A stretch of DNA of 64,000 bases, taken from the NCBI RefSeq assembly GCF_028372415.1, contig NC_092875.1, positions 48,279,271 through 48,343,270 of the forward strand, written 5' to 3'. Every line of letters begins with the position of its first letter. Positions within the stretch are counted from its first letter, which is position 1. Below, piece after piece: positions 60,201-64,000 of this stretch. The stretch is from Notamacropus eugenii. Its lineage: Eukaryota > Chordata > Mammalia > Diprotodontia > Macropodidae. Below the pieces are notes generated by a model. The model worked only from the letters and a program-made list of their open reading frames with translations. It was not told where the DNA came from and ran no database searches. The translations under genes were made by a program, and so were the position numbers.

Positions 60201-63200
60201 TCAGCTCTAGATTTCTGATCATGTGGTCTGAAATTACCTGTGTGACCTGGGCCTCATCTCCTACCCTCTATGAGCCTCAGATTCCTCATTTGTGAAATGA
60301 GGGGTTTGTTCAAGAAAGCCTCTGGGATCCCATTCAATCCCAGATCTACCTATGTGACCTTGGGCATGTGTCTTGGGCCTCATTTTCCTCTTAAGTCTGA
60401 TCCCAGGGAGAGGGAAAACTGAGGCAGATGGTCAGCCTCACATGTCAGGGAGATGTCTAATAGTGGAGTGGGGCTCGTACTTCTTGGAGGAAGTAAGTCC
60501 TGAGTGGGGTTTTGAAAGAGATGAGGATCAGTTGGAGAAGAACTTCAGTCCTTTGGGAGAAAGAGACTGGGGTAGTATGTCTGTGGTTGACATTGTTCTG
60601 AGACTTGGTCTTTACCCACCTATACTTCTCTCTCCCCCTCAGCTCCCTCTGCTGGATATGGAGGGAACCTGCTCCCGGGAGCCAGGGCTGGGGGCTCCTC
60701 CAGCCCCTCCCCTGTCATATTCACAGTGGGTTCCCCTCCCAGTGGCACGACCCCACCACAGATCCCTCGAACCCGGATGTTCTCAGGTAAGGGTGCTCTC
60801 TGCAGCCCACCTCTCTGATAATCTCTTGGCTTTGGGCTCTTCTGGGACTTCTGTGACCTCTGACATCTTGTAGATGCTCCAGCCTGAACCTCTAGGCTCA
60901 TTCCAGTCTGGTGTAAACCTGGTCTCTGCCTCTGTGACTTGTGGGACCTTGGTAGAGCCATGGGCCTCATGGACCCTCATCTGTGGGTTGTTTCGAGCTC
61001 TAGGTGTATGACCTTCTGGTACCTGCTAGATCTTGATCCAAAGACTAACCGGAAAAGTACTCCCTGCCCTCAGGGAGTTTTAGTCTACTGTGGGGTTTAC
61101 AGCATATAAAGAGATAAGCATAGGCATGAACTTTTGGAAAAGTTTCCTGCAGGAGTTTGCCTTGAGCTCAGCTTTGAAGGGAGCTGGAACGTGGAAAGAA
61201 ACAAGCATTTATTAAGCTCCTACTGTGTGCAGTAGGACTGTATAAAGTAGCACTGTGCTAAGTGCTTTATGGCTATCTCATTTGATAGCTGGAAGCAGAG
61301 GGGGAGGGAGATGGCTAGTTATGGCACATAGAATACATGAAAAAGAAAGGTCTCCAGAATGGGGTTGACAGAATCTCTCGGAACCTAAGGTGACATCTTG
61401 GTTGGTCACCCCAGATCCCAGAGGTAAGATGAGGAACAAAGGATGGAGTTTCCATCTCTTGAGTGGGCAGATCAGATTTCCAAAGAGATCTAAGCCAGAC
61501 CTCTAGACTCCCAGCCCAGGAGCTTCCTTTGGCATTTATTAAGTGCCTACTGCATGCTAAACACGGCCCTAAATTCAAGGGGTACAAAAAAGGGAGTTAG
61601 GGTAAAGATTTCTTTACCTCTCCTTCAGTCCTGCCCTCCCTCCCCACCTCTACCCCCATTCCCAATTACATGGAAAAAGTCTACACTTAATCAAACCTGG
61701 ATTTGAACATGGGGATAATTCAGCTTGATATAGTAGCTTATAAGGAAAGCCCGTGAAACCTTGAGAAGGTCCCTTTAAAAGGGTCTAGTAGGTTGTTACT
61801 GAATTTGGGGTTTTGTCAGGGTGAGGACGTCCCTATAAGGGACCATGATGGATTATTGAACCCCATTTTAAGTACTGGCTCAGACACTTGTCTGATCACT
61901 CAGTTTTCCACTTGAAACTAACTTAGAGTGTTTTGGATCGTGGATTAGGGACCATCCCATGGCTCCTGGTTATTCATAAACTCATTCTATAAAGAACCAA
62001 AAGGTTTTAGGAAGGCCTGATTCCAAATTCAGCTTCAGTTTCCTTATGTATAAAATGAGGGGTTTACACTAAAAGACCTCTAAGGGCCCTTTCAGCTCTA
62101 CGTTTATGATCATATGCCTGCCTCAGTTTCCTCATCTGTAAATGGAAATATATAACAGTCACTACCTCTCAGCGTTGTTGTGAGAAAAGAATGCATTCAT
62201 GTATCTCAAGCACTGAAAGGGGAAAAAACCTTAAAACTCCTTTTAGGAAGAAAGAAAGATGAACTTGAATCTGTTTCTTCCTTGTCTGCTCTCTATTCAC
62301 TGGGCCATTCTCATTAACTGCTCCTTTTGAAAGGGGCCTTAACAAGACAATCTTGGTTAAAGGGAATGGGCCCCATGCTGGGCTTGGTGCTGACTCTGAG
62401 TGGCTCTGAGGTTTTCTGAGCCCAGCCAGTTCCTTTCCACGTCCTGGGCTCTTGCTTCCTCTCTGGGACAACAGCTGCTCTCTGTGGCTGGTGTCTCTGC
62501 TGGCAGGCTCCAGGTCTTGATTTTCTTAGCCTATGGGAGAAGGGACTTCTCTCTTCTATGCCCTTGGAGTTCTATGGGTTAACCTTGATCTCCCCTCTGG
62601 GAATGTATTGTTCTCCTAGGTCCCCGCTGGCTGCCTCTCCTTCACACACATGCAGATACCCTCCGTGAGTCCACAGAATAAGTAGCATCTCTTTACCTGC
62701 CCTACTGATGCCCAGACATGCCAGGCGAGGCACGAGTCTGTACCTGAAGCAGTGGCAGACTTCTCTCCCTGCATGCTGGGACCTTAGAGTTCTTCTTTCC
62801 CCTATTTCCATCAACCTCCACCTGGTCCCAGCAAAAAGGGGGTTATGGTTTGGGGAATGTGGAATATTGTACCGTGACCCAAGCTCCTGGTGCATGAAGG
62901 GGAGGAAGGAGAGAGGGAGAAAGAAAGGAGGATCAGGAAAGAAAAGATAAGAGGGTATTTGGCAAGGAAGATGGAAAGGGAGGGGCTGGGACTGGTCCCC
63001 AGAGAACTTTGAGATCTCTGCCCATTGTTCTGTGCATTCCCACATCTAGGGGGCAAAAGCCTGGTCAGATGGCCAGGAAAGGGAGTGGGAGGGTTATGGG
63101 ACATATTAGGGGAGTTTCCAGGGGAAACTTGAGGGACCCTGGAATCTTCAGAGGGATAGGGAGAAGCAGAGCAGGGGCAGTCAAAAGCATGTGTTCCCCA

Positions 63201-63848
63201 AGAATGATGAAAGGCTTCTTCTGCCAGGGACAACCATGTCCCCCACATAGCAAGACAGGGCAATAATTTCTTCCCCAAGCCCTCTTTTGCTGCTAGCAAA
63301 ATCACTGGTCAGGGGAACAGGCTGGCATTGTGGGTAATAGGAAGAGGGTAGGAGAGAGAGAGACTGACCTCCAAAGAATTCACAATCAAGATTTGTGGTT
63401 CCCATCCTTCCCCAGATTCTCCTAGGAAAGCAGTGTAGACTTAGTGTGTGAGAGTGAGATTCCCGTACTTTGACTAGCTGCTGAGTTCTTTCAGCCCCAC
63501 AGTCCAGCTCCCACTCTGTCCCCAGAGCTTTGTTTTAGGAGGATCAGCCCCATGACCCACTTTCTCTGCCTGGCAGAGAATGATGCAGGGTGGGCTTAAG
63601 GGGTACCAGTGGGCATCTCTGGGGACTTCACTTGGACCTGCGTCCTCTCTCCACCAGTGGGTTCCTCCAGTTCCCAGAGCTCTGGTGGCTCCTTCAGCGG
63701 TCGCCACCTGATCCCTGGCATGGGAGGCGAGGCGGCAGAGGCCTCAGCCAATCTGCGTTGCTACGGCTTCACCGATCCTATCACTGCCAACCTGGAGGGG
63801 GCTGTGACCTTCGAGGCCCCTGACCTGCCTGAGGAGACACTCATGGAG
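15121..63848 (+). CDS. ULK1: ULK1 autophagy-initiating Ser/Thr kinase, spliced over 23 exons, 3' end outside window
   Basis: ULK1 is the kinase of the ULK1-ATG13-FIP200-ATG101 complex, which starts autophagosome formation and is switched by AMPK and mTORC1. I assembled 23 exons by matching the known human protein and requiring GT-AG junctions; the summed 2508 nt give 836 codons without a stop. The kinase domain spans roughly residues 9-272: glycine loop IGHGAFAVV (15-23), lysine K39, helix-C E56, HRD 129-131, DFG 158-160, activation-loop T173, APE 182-184. A Ser/Pro-rich regulatory region follows, with the LIR DDFVMV (349-354). Numbering runs 7 behind human in the kinase domain because the first ATG aligns with human Thr8. 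The frame is open upstream back to a TAA at 14665, but no earlier in-frame ATG exists, and the 15121 ATG has G at -3 and +4. Human ULK1 is 1050 residues, so about 215 residues (the EAT/MIT domain) lie past the window. Confidence 0.98.
15211..15706. other. ULK1 intron 1
   Basis: A 496-bp intron, GC-rich at its 5' end as part of the CpG island. It holds a palindromic E-box CACGTG at 15351. No repeat recognised. Confidence 0.7.
15707..15799 (+). CDS. ULK1: ULK1 exon 2 (residues 31-61)
   Basis: Encodes [14 protein letters not shown] and onward to EIKILK. K39 is the ATP-anchoring lysine (human K46) and E56 is the helix-C glutamate that pairs with it. The acceptor is tttcag, the donor gtgaat, and both junctions are phase 0. 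Confidence 0.97.
15800..16214. other. ULK1 intron 2
   Basis: A 415-bp intron. A diverged MIR-like piece (cagcaagtcacttaacttct, near 15970) is the only feature seen. Confidence 0.5.
16215..16256 (+). CDS. ULK1: ULK1 exon 3 (residues 62-75)
   Basis: A 42-nt exon encoding [14 protein letters not shown], identical to the human protein as I recall it. It is followed by the largest intron in the window, 14,852 bp. Confidence 0.96.
17590..17755 (+). repeat. MIR-like element with a T-run insert
   Basis: agagctggaagggaccttag, gagaaactgaggtccagaga, then 14 T in a row at 17701-17714 and the element's tail. The T-run breaks the element's usual order. Confidence 0.65.
17915..18125 (+). mobile_element. 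MIR-type CORE-SINE, + strand
   Basis: Tail order tttaaattcttacttcagac, cctcagtttccctctgtaaa, caggttgttttaaggctcaa is that of the MIR-type element. Confidence 0.65.
18168..18326 (-). mobile_element. Marsupial SINE, - strand (relative of 396-550)
   Basis: The reverse complement of this segment parallels 396-550 block by block (gatgaatatc..., ccaaatggctcaggaagagt, gtgaggctagtgacc). Confidence 0.7.
18512..18737 (-). mobile_element. CORE-SINE (MAR1/WSINE-type), - strand
   Basis: Starts tttgttgttcaggttctac, passes cattttacagatgaggaaac and gatttgaactcgggtcttcc, and ends accacttagctcccc, the inverse of the element's head. Confidence 0.85.
19036..19065. repeat. (CTC)n simple repeat
   Basis: A short CTC/CAT trinucleotide run. 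Confidence 0.85.
19135..19345 (+). repeat. THER/MIR-like SINE fragment
   Basis: tttacaaagcactttcatcc, aggtgacttgccaagggtta, gtttgaacttcctgactctt in the expected order. Confidence 0.6.
20225..20600 (+). repeat. Two adjacent MIR-type SINEs, + strand
   Basis: First copy 20225-20390 (aaagagtcagaggacctggc ... agttggaccagatgactttt). Second copy 20398-20600 (tgtgaccttgggcaagtcac ... ending in an ATT run). Confidence 0.65.
20601..21010 (-). mobile_element. L2 fragment (- strand) split by a CORE-SINE (- strand)
   Basis: L2-like antisense pieces flank a near full-length SINE at 20711-20957, which runs from gttgttgttcagttgtgtcc to ccactgagccacctgactgc. Confidence 0.65.
21458..21511. repeat. Imperfect (TG)n repeat
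   Basis: Purine-pyrimidine alternation of TG, CG and TA steps. Confidence 0.9.
21850..22015 (+). repeat. MIR-like SINE, + strand
   Basis: Shows gacctgggttcaaatcctgc, ctttccttatctgtgaaaca, gtaaggtccttctcagcact in order. A shorter MIR tail precedes it at about 21770-21840. Confidence 0.7.
22036..22142. repeat. TA/TG-rich microsatellite
   Basis: TATA, TGTG, TATC and AGAT repeats in a continuous block. Confidence 0.9.
22225..22760 (+). repeat. Cluster of MIR-like and THER-like fragments
   Basis: MIR-like at 22225-22355 and 22405-22570 (each with a cctcagtttcc-type block), and a THER-like head at 22645-22760. Confidence 0.55.
22780..22990 (-). mobile_element. L2 fragment, - strand
   Basis: Follows antisense L2 order: cattcctgg-like, ggcatggggaccatcagtgc, aaaggctgaagatgacag. 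Diverged. Confidence 0.45.
24172..24225 (+). repeat. THER-like fragment
   Basis: agcatttattaagcacctgc then tacatgccagg. Confidence 0.6.
24758..24900 (+). repeat. MIR-like fragment
   Basis: agctggaaggaaccccaggg, ccattttatagagtacc, ggtcacagagccagtttag. Diverged. Confidence 0.5.
25383..25447 (+). repeat. Tail of a MAR1/WSINE-type SINE
   Basis: tggtatctttgctaagagta followed by ccccaaatggggtcacagtg is the 3' tail of the element, isolated here. Confidence 0.7.
25530..26520 (-). mobile_element. L2 (- strand) interrupted by a SINE and an L1 fragment
   Basis: L2 antisense sequence (gcagagggaccgattaggag) runs to about 25800 and resumes near 26265 (gggatgaccttgaac-like). Between lie a THER-like SINE (25800-25960) and an antisense L1 3' piece (25985-26262, ctgcatttctctagctctta). 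Confidence 0.6.
26555..26760 (+). mobile_element. MIR-type SINE, + strand
   Basis: gggggcagctagtgcgaagt head and gggcctcagtttacttatct block. Diverged. Confidence 0.6.
27626..27870 (-). mobile_element. CORE-SINE (MAR1/WSINE-type), - strand
   Basis: Near full length, from ttgttgtctttcagtcatgt to ccactgagtcacctggctgc. Confidence 0.88.
28318..28425 (+). repeat. THER-like SINE
   Basis: caacatttactgtgctgaat head and ccctcagggagcttatagtc middle block. Confidence 0.55.
28965..29160 (+). repeat. MIR-like SINE, + strand
   Basis: ggtcaagttacttaaccaat, cctcctctgtaaaatggggt, ggttggacctctgaagtccc in order. Preceded by a T-run at 28928. Confidence 0.65.
29374..29475 (+). repeat. THER-like SINE
   Basis: aacaaacattcattaagtgc, ctactgtgtgccagatg, gttctcaaggagatgattc. 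Confidence 0.65.
30145..30540. mobile_element. L1 3' end (- strand) followed by MIR-like element
   Basis: 30145-30375 parallels 39985-40440 (gatatgcatagtcaaacagt, ttggccatgtccaaaaatgt), an antisense L1 3' end starting in a T-run. 30376-30540 is a diverged + MIR-like element. Confidence 0.6.
31109..31141 (+). CDS. ULK1: ULK1 exon 4 (residues 76-86)
   Basis: A 33-nt microexon encoding [11 protein letters not shown], the hinge-side strand of the N-lobe (human EMANSVYLVME). It has a ttcag acceptor and a gtgagc donor, phase 0 on both sides, so skipping would keep the frame but remove part of the hinge. Confidence 0.96.
31367..31465 (+). repeat. 33-bp tandem repeat, three copies, in ULK1 intron 4
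   Basis: Units 31367-31399, 31400-31432 and 31433-31465 are adjacent with no gap and about 85-94 percent alike (core aatgtcggggctggg). A partial unit precedes them. The unit resembles the head of MIR-like elements. The array ends 66 bp before exon 5. Confidence 0.95.
31532..31568 (+). CDS. ULK1: ULK1 exon 5 (residues 87-98 plus first base of 99)
   Basis: Encodes [12 protein letters not shown], the hinge and helix D region, and ends after the first base of a codon. The split codon with exon 6 reads TCC, Ser99, where human has Ala and mouse, as I recall it, Thr. A three-copy 33-bp tandem repeat ends 66 bp upstream of this exon. Confidence 0.96.
31720..32090 (+). repeat. Two adjacent MIR-type SINEs, ULK1 intron 5
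   Basis: First copy 31720-31862, second 31865-32090, each with the ttcaaatcc-type, ctgtaaaac/ctgtaaaat and ggttgt blocks. Confidence 0.65.
33887..33973. repeat. C17 run followed by a G-rich run
   Basis: Seventeen C at 33887-33903 and, 51 bp later, GGGGGGTGGGGGGGCGGGG at 33955-33973. The two could pair as a hairpin or form i-motif and G-quadruplex structures. Confidence 0.9.
34025..34190 (+). repeat. MIR-like element
   Basis: ggagagacttaggggtcatc, tacatatgagtaaactgagt, catagctagtaggtatgaaa in order. Confidence 0.65.
35171..35272. mobile_element. Short hAT-like inverted-repeat element
   Basis: Starts GAGAGGTGGGGAACCT and ends in the inverse AGATTCCCCACCCTTG. The interior gtcaaagggctgtacttgag matches a marsupial repeat pattern. 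About 102 bp. Confidence 0.55.
35590..35763 (+). CDS. ULK1: ULK1 exon 6 (residues 99-157)
   Basis: Encodes [15 protein letters not shown] through the catalytic loop (HRDLKPQN, with catalytic base D131) to NNIRVKI. It ends with the first base of the Ala codon that precedes DFG. The segment [12 protein letters not shown] differs from the human insert at this surface loop; the rest is nearly identical. Confidence 0.97.
36028..36240 (+). mobile_element. MIR-type SINE, + strand, inside a THER-like head
   Basis: gggcatcgaggtagcgaaat head, then ccctgggcaagtcattttaa and cctcagtttcctcagctgta. The preceding 36000-36027 (aagcatttattaaacactta) is the start of another SINE cut off by this one. Confidence 0.65.
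36560..36690 (+). repeat. MIR-type SINE fragment
   Basis: ggttcaaattctgcctcagg then a shortened tail. Abuts the next SINE. Confidence 0.55.
36691..36997 (+). mobile_element. MAR1/WSINE-type SINE with tandemly duplicated 3' half
   Basis: The element's 3' half occurs twice in direct succession: 36754-36860 (107 bp) and 36861 to about 36967. Both begin aacc(c/t)tgtttgactc and end with an agagagtcagac motif. The A-rich tail follows only the second. Confidence 0.85.
37230..37545 (+). repeat. Two MIR-like elements
   Basis: 37230-37370 (ggacctgggttcaaatccta) and 37390-37545 (gagagggaaactgagggcca). Confidence 0.6.
37968..38590 (+). repeat. MIR-like and THER-like fragments
   Basis: 37968-38090 MIR-like; 38240-38430 THER/MIR-like (aaacatttattaagtaccta ... 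gtgacttgcctagggtcata); 38480-38590 THER-like middle (tgccaggccctgggggctac). Confidence 0.55.
38741..38818. repeat. (GA)n-rich purine tract
   Basis: A nearly pure purine strand of GA, GGA and GAAA steps, a homopurine-homopyrimidine tract able to form H-DNA. Confidence 0.85.
39065..39138 (+). CDS. ULK1: ULK1 exon 7 (residues 157-181)
   Basis: Encodes the magnesium-binding [11 protein letters not shown] and the activation loop [14 protein letters not shown]173 corresponds to human T180, the activation-loop autophosphorylation site. It ends in phase 0 at a gtgagc donor. Confidence 0.97.
39293..39336. repeat. (TG)n followed by CG-alternating stretch
   Basis: TG repeats run straight into GCGCGAGCGCGCACGCGC, a strong Z-DNA-type sequence outside the CpG island. 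Confidence 0.95.
39985..42400 (-). mobile_element. L1-type LINE block, - strand, ULK1 intron 7
   Basis: 39985-40440 parallels the L1 3' end at 30145 (ggccatgtgagaaaaatctt, gttttgatcagagttcatag). 40660-41560 follows an antisense LINE pattern common in marsupials (gtagaagctgccaggacctg, gatttcttgaaatagtgtgt). 41560-42400 is probably its 5' part. No intact ORF remains. Assignment of the last third is weak. Confidence 0.5.
42515..42970 (+). mobile_element. SINE nested in a MIR-like element
   Basis: Outer MIR-like halves at 42515-42598 and 42882-42970 (gactaggtgacctccgaggt) flank an inserted THER/MIR-type SINE (ctatatagcgccttcatgtg ... cacacagcttgtatatgtca) that starts in a (GGT)n run. Confidence 0.7.
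43426..43527 (+). CDS. ULK1: ULK1 exon 8 (residues 182-215)
   Basis: Encodes [18 protein letters not shown] and on to GKAPFQ. It contains the APE motif closing the activation segment and the DLWSIG helix-F aspartate. Both junctions are phase 0. Confidence 0.97.
43621..44480 (-). mobile_element. L1 3' end, - strand, ULK1 intron 8
   Basis: Begins in a T-rich run (antisense poly-A), passes cagcatgcaatccgataca and ends near ggaccaattcatggctccac. It parallels the copies at 48476 and 56540. Confidence 0.7.
44682..44718. repeat. (CTTTTTT)n-like pyrimidine repeat
   Basis: T-rich units of 6-7 bases with single C breaks. Confidence 0.85.
45091..45149 (+). CDS. ULK1: ULK1 exon 9 (residues 216-235)
   Basis: Encodes [19 protein letters not shown] in the kinase C-lobe. 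It ends after two bases of a split Ser codon that is completed by exon 10. Confidence 0.96.
45247..45480 (+). repeat. MIR-like element with internal insert
   Basis: gaggctcagagaggtcaggt block, an unrelated insert of about 60 bp, then tgacttgtccaaggttctgt and gatgggatttgaacccaa. Confidence 0.55.
45582..45768. mobile_element. Short hAT-like element (relative of 8847-9048)
   Basis: Starts AAGAGGTGTTTGACATGTGG and ends with the inverse AGAGCACCATTG. The interior (atttaacagaagaaatggaa, gtggttttctaaatcaatat) parallels 8847-9048. Flanks gcttaggg and gcctagtc match at 5 of 8 bases. Confidence 0.6.
45775..46251 (+). mobile_element. Two SINEs, + strand, ULK1 intron 9
   Basis: 45775-45955 is MIR-type. 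46011-46251 is a near full-length MAR1/WSINE-type element from ggggcagataggtggcccgg to gacatgactgaaacaactg. Confidence 0.8.
46372..46454 (+). CDS. ULK1: ULK1 exon 10 (residues 235-263)
   Basis: Encodes [18 protein letters not shown] and RNHKDRMDF, including the conserved C-lobe Arg-containing helix. Its last base is the first base of the Asp263 codon. Confidence 0.96.
47026..47146. repeat. (GAT/GGT)n trinucleotide repeat
   Basis: About 40 units mixing GAT and GGT. In one reverse frame it reads as a long His tract, which is not coding. It lies about 60 bp 5' of a SINE whose usual head is ATT/ATA-rich, a likely seed. Confidence 0.95.
47208..47640 (+). mobile_element. THER/MIR-type SINE and partial second copy
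   Basis: 47208-47466 is nearly complete (tgtgccaggcactgtgctaa, ccattttacagatgagaaaa, cactatggtaccacctaatt). 47467-47640 repeats the middle and right parts. Confidence 0.7.
47935..48215 (+). mobile_element. L1 3' end, + strand
   Basis: ccagacgcttcagaaggatt and gatgggcgtctcagcgcaga fit an L1 3' UTR variant, ending in an A-run at about 48193. Confidence 0.55.
48476..49252 (-). mobile_element. L1 3' end, - strand, well preserved
   Basis: Starts with a T-run (antisense tail), then ggttctgctcctttcactca, catttcttatagcacaatag and ttgctgggtcaaagggtatg, the familiar antisense order of marsupial L1 3' ends. Some reverse-strand frames of about 90-120 codons are remnants, not intact genes. Confidence 0.8.
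49328..49485 (+). repeat. MIR-like element
   Basis: ttttcagatgaggaaactga, gtctgaggcaggatttgaat. Confidence 0.65.
49596..49646 (+). CDS. ULK1: ULK1 exon 11 (residues 263-280)
   Basis: Encodes [16 protein letters not shown], the end of the kinase domain and start of the linker. It is separated from exon 12 by the shortest intron of the gene seen here, 113 bp. Confidence 0.96.
49760..49842 (+). CDS. ULK1: ULK1 exon 12 (residues 280-307)
   Basis: Encodes [18 protein letters not shown] followed by STSHLASPP, the Ser-rich linker after the kinase domain. The Ser tract is about two residues shorter than in human ULK1. Confidence 0.96.
49843..50387. other. ULK1 intron 12
   Basis: 545 bp with no recognised repeat or gene. 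Confidence 0.6.
50388..50544 (+). CDS. ULK1: ULK1 exon 13 (residues 308-360), LC3-interacting region
   Basis: Encodes [18 protein letters not shown] and then a Ser-rich stretch ending [21 protein letters not shown] matches the human LIR (F357/V360), which binds ATG8-family proteins such as GABARAP; here it is F351/V354 with acidic residues directly before it. The acceptor (ggagcag) has its pyrimidine tract unusually far upstream. Confidence 0.96.
50545..52075. other. ULK1 intron 13
   Basis: Holds a MIR-like scrap at 50745-50822, another at 51395-51440, and a THER/MIR-type fragment at 51530-51700 (ccccattttacagatgagga). The rest is unassigned. Confidence 0.55.
52076..52136 (+). CDS. ULK1: ULK1 exon 14 (residues 360-380)
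   Basis: Encodes [19 protein letters not shown] in the disordered regulatory region. It is less conserved than the kinase but clearly parallels the human segment ending DSLMCSG. It ends with two bases of a Gly codon. Confidence 0.94.
52137..52594. other. ULK1 intron 14
   Basis: Contains a diverged CR1/L3-like stretch at about 52230-52385 (tttccattttgggaagcctg) and a MIR-like scrap after it. Confidence 0.45.
52595..52684 (+). CDS. ULK1: ULK1 exon 15 (residues 380-410)
   Basis: Encodes [20 protein letters not shown] and then PYSGSPSPS, a Ser-Pro-rich stretch with several proline-directed sites, close to the human sequence. It ends with two bases of a Gly codon. Confidence 0.95.
52685..53445. 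other. ULK1 intron 15
   Basis: 761 bp; nothing recognised. Confidence 0.55.
53446..53577 (+). CDS. ULK1: ULK1 exon 16 (residues 410-454)
   Basis: Encodes [20 protein letters not shown], then [15 protein letters not shown] and a short poly-Pro end. The VPIPVPTQ core and the RIEQNLQSP motif are the strongest landmarks. The poly-Pro end (YTPPPPR) differs from the human sequence at the same point. Confidence 0.95.
53578..55392 (+). other. ULK1 intron 16 with MIR- and THER-like fragments
   Basis: MIR-like at 53825-53970 and 54350-54470 (ccattttacagatgggaaaa). THER-like at 54530-54760 with two heads, and a MIR right half at 54840-54960 (agctcagggtcacacagcct). 54960-55392 is unassigned. Confidence 0.5.
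55393..55538 (+). CDS. ULK1: ULK1 exon 17 (residues 454-503)
   Basis: Encodes [18 protein letters not shown] and on to [26 protein letters not shown] aligns with the human segment around AMPK site S467 (S463 here). RKSSLGG aligns with the segment around S495 (S490 here). The stretch between them ([10 protein letters not shown]) is divergent. Confidence 0.95.
55539..56083. other. ULK1 intron 17
   Basis: 545 bp; nothing recognised. Confidence 0.55.
56084..56185 (+). CDS. ULK1: ULK1 exon 18 (residues 503-537)
   Basis: Encodes [20 protein letters not shown] and a Gly/Ser-rich tail. IPERPG and PSPQG are conserved with human; the tail is divergent. The donor is gtatgt. Because the tail is divergent, the exact 3' boundary is less secure than others, but frame and donor agree. 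Confidence 0.9.
56540..57020 (-). mobile_element. L1 3' end, - strand, ULK1 intron 18
   Basis: Begins T-rich (ttttatttttttacccaat), then catgaacaatccgatataga, gtattcaggcaacatcagtc and ctctgtatcagttcatgcaa. It is the inverse of the 5170-5668 type. Confidence 0.75.
57130..58075 (+). repeat. MIR-like, CR1/L3-like and MIR-like fragments
   Basis: 57130-57285 MIR-like (gggattttaacccaggttct). 57420-57620 CR1/L3-like (cacccagaaccaggtacata, cacagtgggactgtcaccat). 57975-58075 MIR-like (gataaggaaattgaggccca). 57640-57950 is unassigned. Confidence 0.55.
58225..58487 (+). CDS. ULK1: ULK1 exon 19 (residues 537-624)
   Basis: This is the largest exon in the window. It encodes [19 protein letters not shown], then [14 protein letters not shown], and ends [13 protein letters not shown]554 sits in the context of AMPK site human S556 (mouse S555) and T573 in the context of human T575 (mouse T574). 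It ends in phase 0. Confidence 0.96.
58726..58916 (+). CDS. ULK1: ULK1 exon 20 (residues 625-688)
   Basis: Encodes [20 protein letters not shown], then [18 protein letters not shown], ending KGPFG. S636 corresponds to human S638 (mouse S637). The motif LPDLSE of human and mouse reads LPDLRE here, so one Ser is replaced by Arg. Confidence 0.96.
58917..59909 (+). other. ULK1 intron 20 with MIR-like fragment
   Basis: MIR-like at 59140-59255 (cctcagtttcctcatttgta) and a second tail near 59297-59340. 59400-59909 is unassigned. Confidence 0.5.
59910..60019 (+). CDS. ULK1: ULK1 exon 21 (residues 688-725)
   Basis: Encodes [20 protein letters not shown] and then SLQEKPMEI, closely matching the human [18 protein letters not shown] region. 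It ends with the first base of an Ala codon. Confidence 0.96.
60020..60642 (+). other. ULK1 intron 21 with MIR-like tails
   Basis: Three successive diverged MIR-like tails between 60100 and 60400 (ggcccctttcagctctagat and cctcagattcctcatttgtg). The rest is unassigned. Confidence 0.5.
60643..60786 (+). CDS. ULK1: ULK1 exon 22 (residues 725-773), mTORC1 site
   Basis: Encodes [20 protein letters not shown], then [13 protein letters not shown] and PRTRMFS. VGSPPSG is the context of the mTORC1 inhibitory site (human S758, mouse S757), S755 here. RTRMFS is the context of the Akt site near human S775, S772 here. Both are intact. Confidence 0.96.
60787..63657. other. ULK1 intron 22
   Basis: THER-like pieces at 61060-61130 and 61200-61290 (agcatttattaagctcctac) and at 61530-61600. 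MIR-like at 62005-62115 (ggccctttcagctctacg) and 62120-62240. 62240-63657 shows no recognised gene, RNA or repeat. Confidence 0.55.
63658..63848 (+). CDS. ULK1: ULK1 exon 23 (residues 773-836), last exon in window
   Basis: Encodes a Ser/Gly-rich start, RHLIPG, then [18 protein letters not shown] and EETLME. This is the run-in to the C-terminal EAT/MIT domain. It ends in phase 0 at a gtgagg donor; the next exon (human QEHTEIL) is outside the window. Confidence 0.96.
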
Positions 63849-64000
63849 GTGAGGCAGCCATCCATCGATGGGTTAACCCTGAGAGCTTGCATGTGAGTTG
63901 GTGGGTGGGGGAGAATGAGTCACCTTGAAAGAAAGTGGGGGAGGGGAAGAGAAAATGCTTAATTTAGAACAAGCTGCTCTGGCTAGATTGTGCTTGCAAT

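Overview
The window is vertebrate nuclear DNA, almost certainly from a marsupial. It carries one recognisable protein-coding gene: the 5' four-fifths of ULK1 (unc-51-like autophagy activating kinase 1), on the + strand. The marsupial call rests on the interspersed repeats. They include many copies of a tRNA-derived CORE-SINE ending in a stretch that matches marsupial MAR1/WSINE-type elements, L1 3' ends of the marsupial type, and abundant old L2, MIR-like and CR1/L3 fragments. I cannot name the species.

Layout. Bases 1-14184 are intergenic DNA upstream of ULK1 with no gene that I can support. They hold SINEs, an L1 3' end, a 158-bp near-perfect inverted repeat (6882-7039 and 7945-8102), a hAT transposon relic with a matching 8-bp target duplication (8215-8815), a second short hAT-like element (8847-9048), a block of L2 split by a probable solo LTR (11345-13010), and a degenerate AT-rich tandem array (13385-14185). 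That array ends where a CpG island starts (about 14225-15330). The island holds the ULK1 promoter region, 5' UTR, a 44-codon upstream ORF and exon 1.

ULK1 has 23 coding exons here, from the ATG at 15121 to 63848. Every junction is GT-AG, and the reading frame stays open across all of them (2508 nt, 836 codons). The product covers the whole N-terminal Ser/Thr kinase domain (glycine loop, VAVK lysine, HRD, DFG, activation-loop Thr, APE), the Ser-rich linker, the LC3-interacting DDFVMV motif, and the long Pro/Ser-rich regulatory region with the AMPK, mTORC1 and Akt site contexts known from human ULK1. The C-terminal EAT/tandem-MIT domain that binds ATG13 and FIP200, about 215 residues in the human protein, lies beyond the right edge.

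The introns, above all the 14.85-kb intron 3, hold most of the remaining sequence. They are full of SINE, L1, L2, MIR-like and CR1/L3 fragments and simple repeats, with several informative nested insertions and local tandem duplications. I found no RNA genes, CRISPR arrays or other coding genes. Repeat family names are from memory of consensus patterns and are provisional.
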